In this document: piece after piece, positions 31,791 to 33,002 of the stretch | Layout of the letters: every line of letters starts with the position of its first letter | How positions within the stretch are numbered: the first letter of the stretch is position 1 | From: Bacteroidales bacterium | GTDB lineage: Bacteria > Bacteroidota > Bacteroidia > Bacteroidales > WCHB1-69 | Direction: 5' to 3' | Length of the DNA: 33,002 bases | Assembly (NCBI GenBank): GCA_024400775.1 | Contig: JAKSMF010000007.1 | Coordinates: 1 to 33,002, forward strand | The notes under the pieces: generated by a model | The model's database searches: none | What the model was told of the DNA's origin: nothing | Seen by the model: the letters and a program-made list of their open reading frames with translations, nothing else | Made by a program: the position numbers and the translations under genes

Positions 31791-32669
31791 ATGAAACAGT
31801 TAAGCAGATTGTTCATTGCCGCTTTGGCATTGATGTTTGTGTTCGCATCCTGCGAAAAAGAGGGTGTCTTCAATCCCAAGAAGAAGATTTCCGAAATTTA
31901 CAAATCTTCATCTTACTCCTATGATGGCGAAACGTATAACACGCCTAAATACTTGTCTGAACGCTGGAACTGGGATGGAAAAATTCTGAAAAGCGTTGAT
32001 TACTACGACAATGATGGCAGCTTAGACTATTCTGAAACTTACACTTACGACAAGAATCGTTTGACTAAAGTTTCTTGGGGTTCTACAAGTTACTATGAAC
32101 TAGTATATGACAAAAACAAATTGTCTTCCATCAACTACTATTATTCCGGTACTTTGAGCGAAACTCTGAAAGCCAAACACGACGGCTCCAAAATCGTCGG
32201 TTTCGAATATACCGGTTATGATGCCAAAGGTGCGATGGCAAGTGTTCCTGCATCTGCTTTCCGCTTTATTCTGCCCGCTGCCAATGTAGAAGACATCGCC
32301 AAAGCCTTTGCAAAAATCAGCGAAAAAGCCGTCACCAAAGATATTGAAACCTACAACATCGATTTCGTATGGGATGGTAACAACATTTCAGAGGTTAAAT
32401 ACACTGAGGGTGCATACACCTATTCCATTGAATATGAATATGATAGCAAAATCAATCCGTTCTATGGTCTGTTTGACATCAGCGAAATCGACGTCACGAC
32501 TATTATGTCTAAGAACAACATTACCAAGTTTATGGAAATCGAGGATGGCGAAATCTACATAGAAAATTTCGAATACGAATACGACGGCAACGTTCCTGTT
32601 AAGAGAATTAACAGATATTCAAGCGAAGGTTATTCATCCGTTTCAATCACAGAATACGAATACAAATAA
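31791..32669 (+). CDS. Putative surface lipoprotein, Tyr-rich beta-repeat type (292 aa)
   Basis: The N-terminus (MKQLSRLFIAALALMFVFASC) is a lipoprotein signal with lipidated Cys21, followed by EKE, which loosely resembles the charged export signal of Bacteroidota surface lipoproteins. The mature protein is dominated by short beta segments rich in Tyr, Asp and Ser (YDGETYNTPKYLSERWNWDGK, YDNDGSLDYSETYTYDKN, FEYTGYDAKG, FEYEYDGNVPVKRINRYSSEGYSS). This pattern resembles YD-repeat/DUF4595-like lipoproteins of Bacteroidales. There is no catalytic motif. It is probably anchored in the outer membrane; function is unknown. It is followed by a strong terminator. Confidence 0.82.
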   Translation: MKQLSRLFIAALALMFVFASCEKEGVFNPKKKISEIYKSSSYSYDGETYNTPKYLSERWNWDGKILKSVDYYDNDGSLDYSETYTYDKNRLTKVSWGSTSYYELVYDKNKLSSINYYYSGTLSETLKAKHDGSKIVGFEYTGYDAKGAMASVPASAFRFILPAANVEDIAKAFAKISEKAVTKDIETYNIDFVWDGNNISEVKYTEGAYTYSIEYEYDSKINPFYGLFDISEIDVTTIMSKNNITKFMEIEDGEIYIENFEYEYDGNVPVKRINRYSSEGYSSVSITEYEYK

Positions 32670-32695
32670 CAGATTCTGTAATATCGGATAATGAC

Positions 32696-32735
32696 AACGG
32701 CGGCATGGCTTCGTGCGATGCCGCCGTTACTGTTT
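32696..32735 (+). terminator. Rho-independent terminator
   Basis: AACGGCGGCAT (32696-32706) pairs perfectly with ATGCCGCCGTT (32718-32728) around an 11-nt loop, followed by the short T-rich stretch ACTGTTTT. It ends the lipoprotein transcript. Confidence 0.85.
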
Positions 32736-33002
32736 TGTCTCGTAGGAAGCTTATTGGAATTGTGGCAGACAGTTGTATCACTTAAAATATCTTCTGCCAC
32801 TCAAGCTCTCCAATTCTTTCATTCAAACTTTTCAATTTTTTTTCAAAAACTTTCGTTTTCGGCACCTTTTGTCATTTCATGACGGGAATCGGCATTTTTC
32901 TGGAAGTCGGCTTCCGCAAAAAATGCAGTTTCCGCACCAAAAGATGCAATTTCTTGTAACTTACTGTATGCCAATATCTTGCATAGTCGTTTTAAAAATA
33001 AA
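32736..33002. other. Gene-free end of the window
   Basis: I see no gene or RNA here. There is a T/C-rich tract (about 32805-32865). At 32912-32951 there is an imperfect direct duplication in which TTCCGCA followed by ATGCA is repeated (32912-32927 and 32930-32948). The window ends within this stretch, so a promoter for a downstream gene could lie here. Confidence 0.6.

Noticed and set aside
1-33002. CRISPR array, rRNA, tRNA or intact transposase
   Set aside because: No regularly spaced repeats, no rRNA-like conserved stretches, no cloverleaf other than tmRNA, and no transposase or integrase motif were seen.

Overview
The window comes from a member of the Bacteroidota, most likely order Bacteroidales. 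Several independent signs agree. Many genes have the phylum-type -7 box TAnnTTTG shortly upstream. There is a C10 (streptopain-like) protease with a type IX secretion (T9SS) C-terminal tail. DUF3822 sits directly before rsmD, there are paired DUF1573 proteins, and a tmRNA encodes a tag ending in NNYAFAA. There are no rRNA or tRNA genes, no CRISPR array and no intact insertion sequence.

Layout. Bases 1-621 are non-coding and unusually structured: a nested imperfect inverted repeat (about 83-306), a perfect 14-bp inverted repeat (360-393) and a terminator (577-604). Bases 622-4325 carry minus-strand accessory genes: two proteins of unknown function, a B12-binding-type radical SAM enzyme and an AAA/DUF4143 ATPase. 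Bases 4384-4533 are short tandem repeats that run up to the end of the next operon.

Bases 4533-14588 hold the most distinctive system, a tightly packed minus-strand biosynthetic operon. In transcription order it encodes a ketosynthase, a half-length ketosynthase-like protein, two tandem two-TM membrane proteins, an acyl carrier protein, a second ketosynthase, a chain-length-factor-like protein without the catalytic Cys, a small EamA/SMR-like membrane protein, a hot-dog dehydratase-like protein, a DPM1-like glycosyltransferase, and a giant MMPL exporter fused to a PlsC-type acyltransferase. This resembles aryl polyene/flexirubin-type lipid pigment loci. However, the window has no aromatic ammonia-lyase, acyl-ACP ligase, ketoreductase or LolA-like carrier, so it is either a reduced or split locus or a different polyketide-lipid pathway. 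asd (aspartate-semialdehyde dehydrogenase) lies just upstream on the same strand.

Bases 15725-21930 are plus strand: a large secreted lamin-tail-domain protein, an FtsB/DivIC-like division protein overlapping aroQ, two DUF1573 proteins, the tmRNA gene and an alpha-oxoamine synthase (KBL/SPT/cysteate acyltransferase-like). A minus-strand polytopic membrane protein follows. Next comes a plus-strand trio (unknown membrane-anchored protein, DUF3822 protein, RsmD), then the minus-strand C10 protease, a 1368-residue SNF2-family ATPase and a lipoprotein. The last ~330 bases hold a terminator and no gene.

All calls are from reading motifs, lengths and context; no database search was run.
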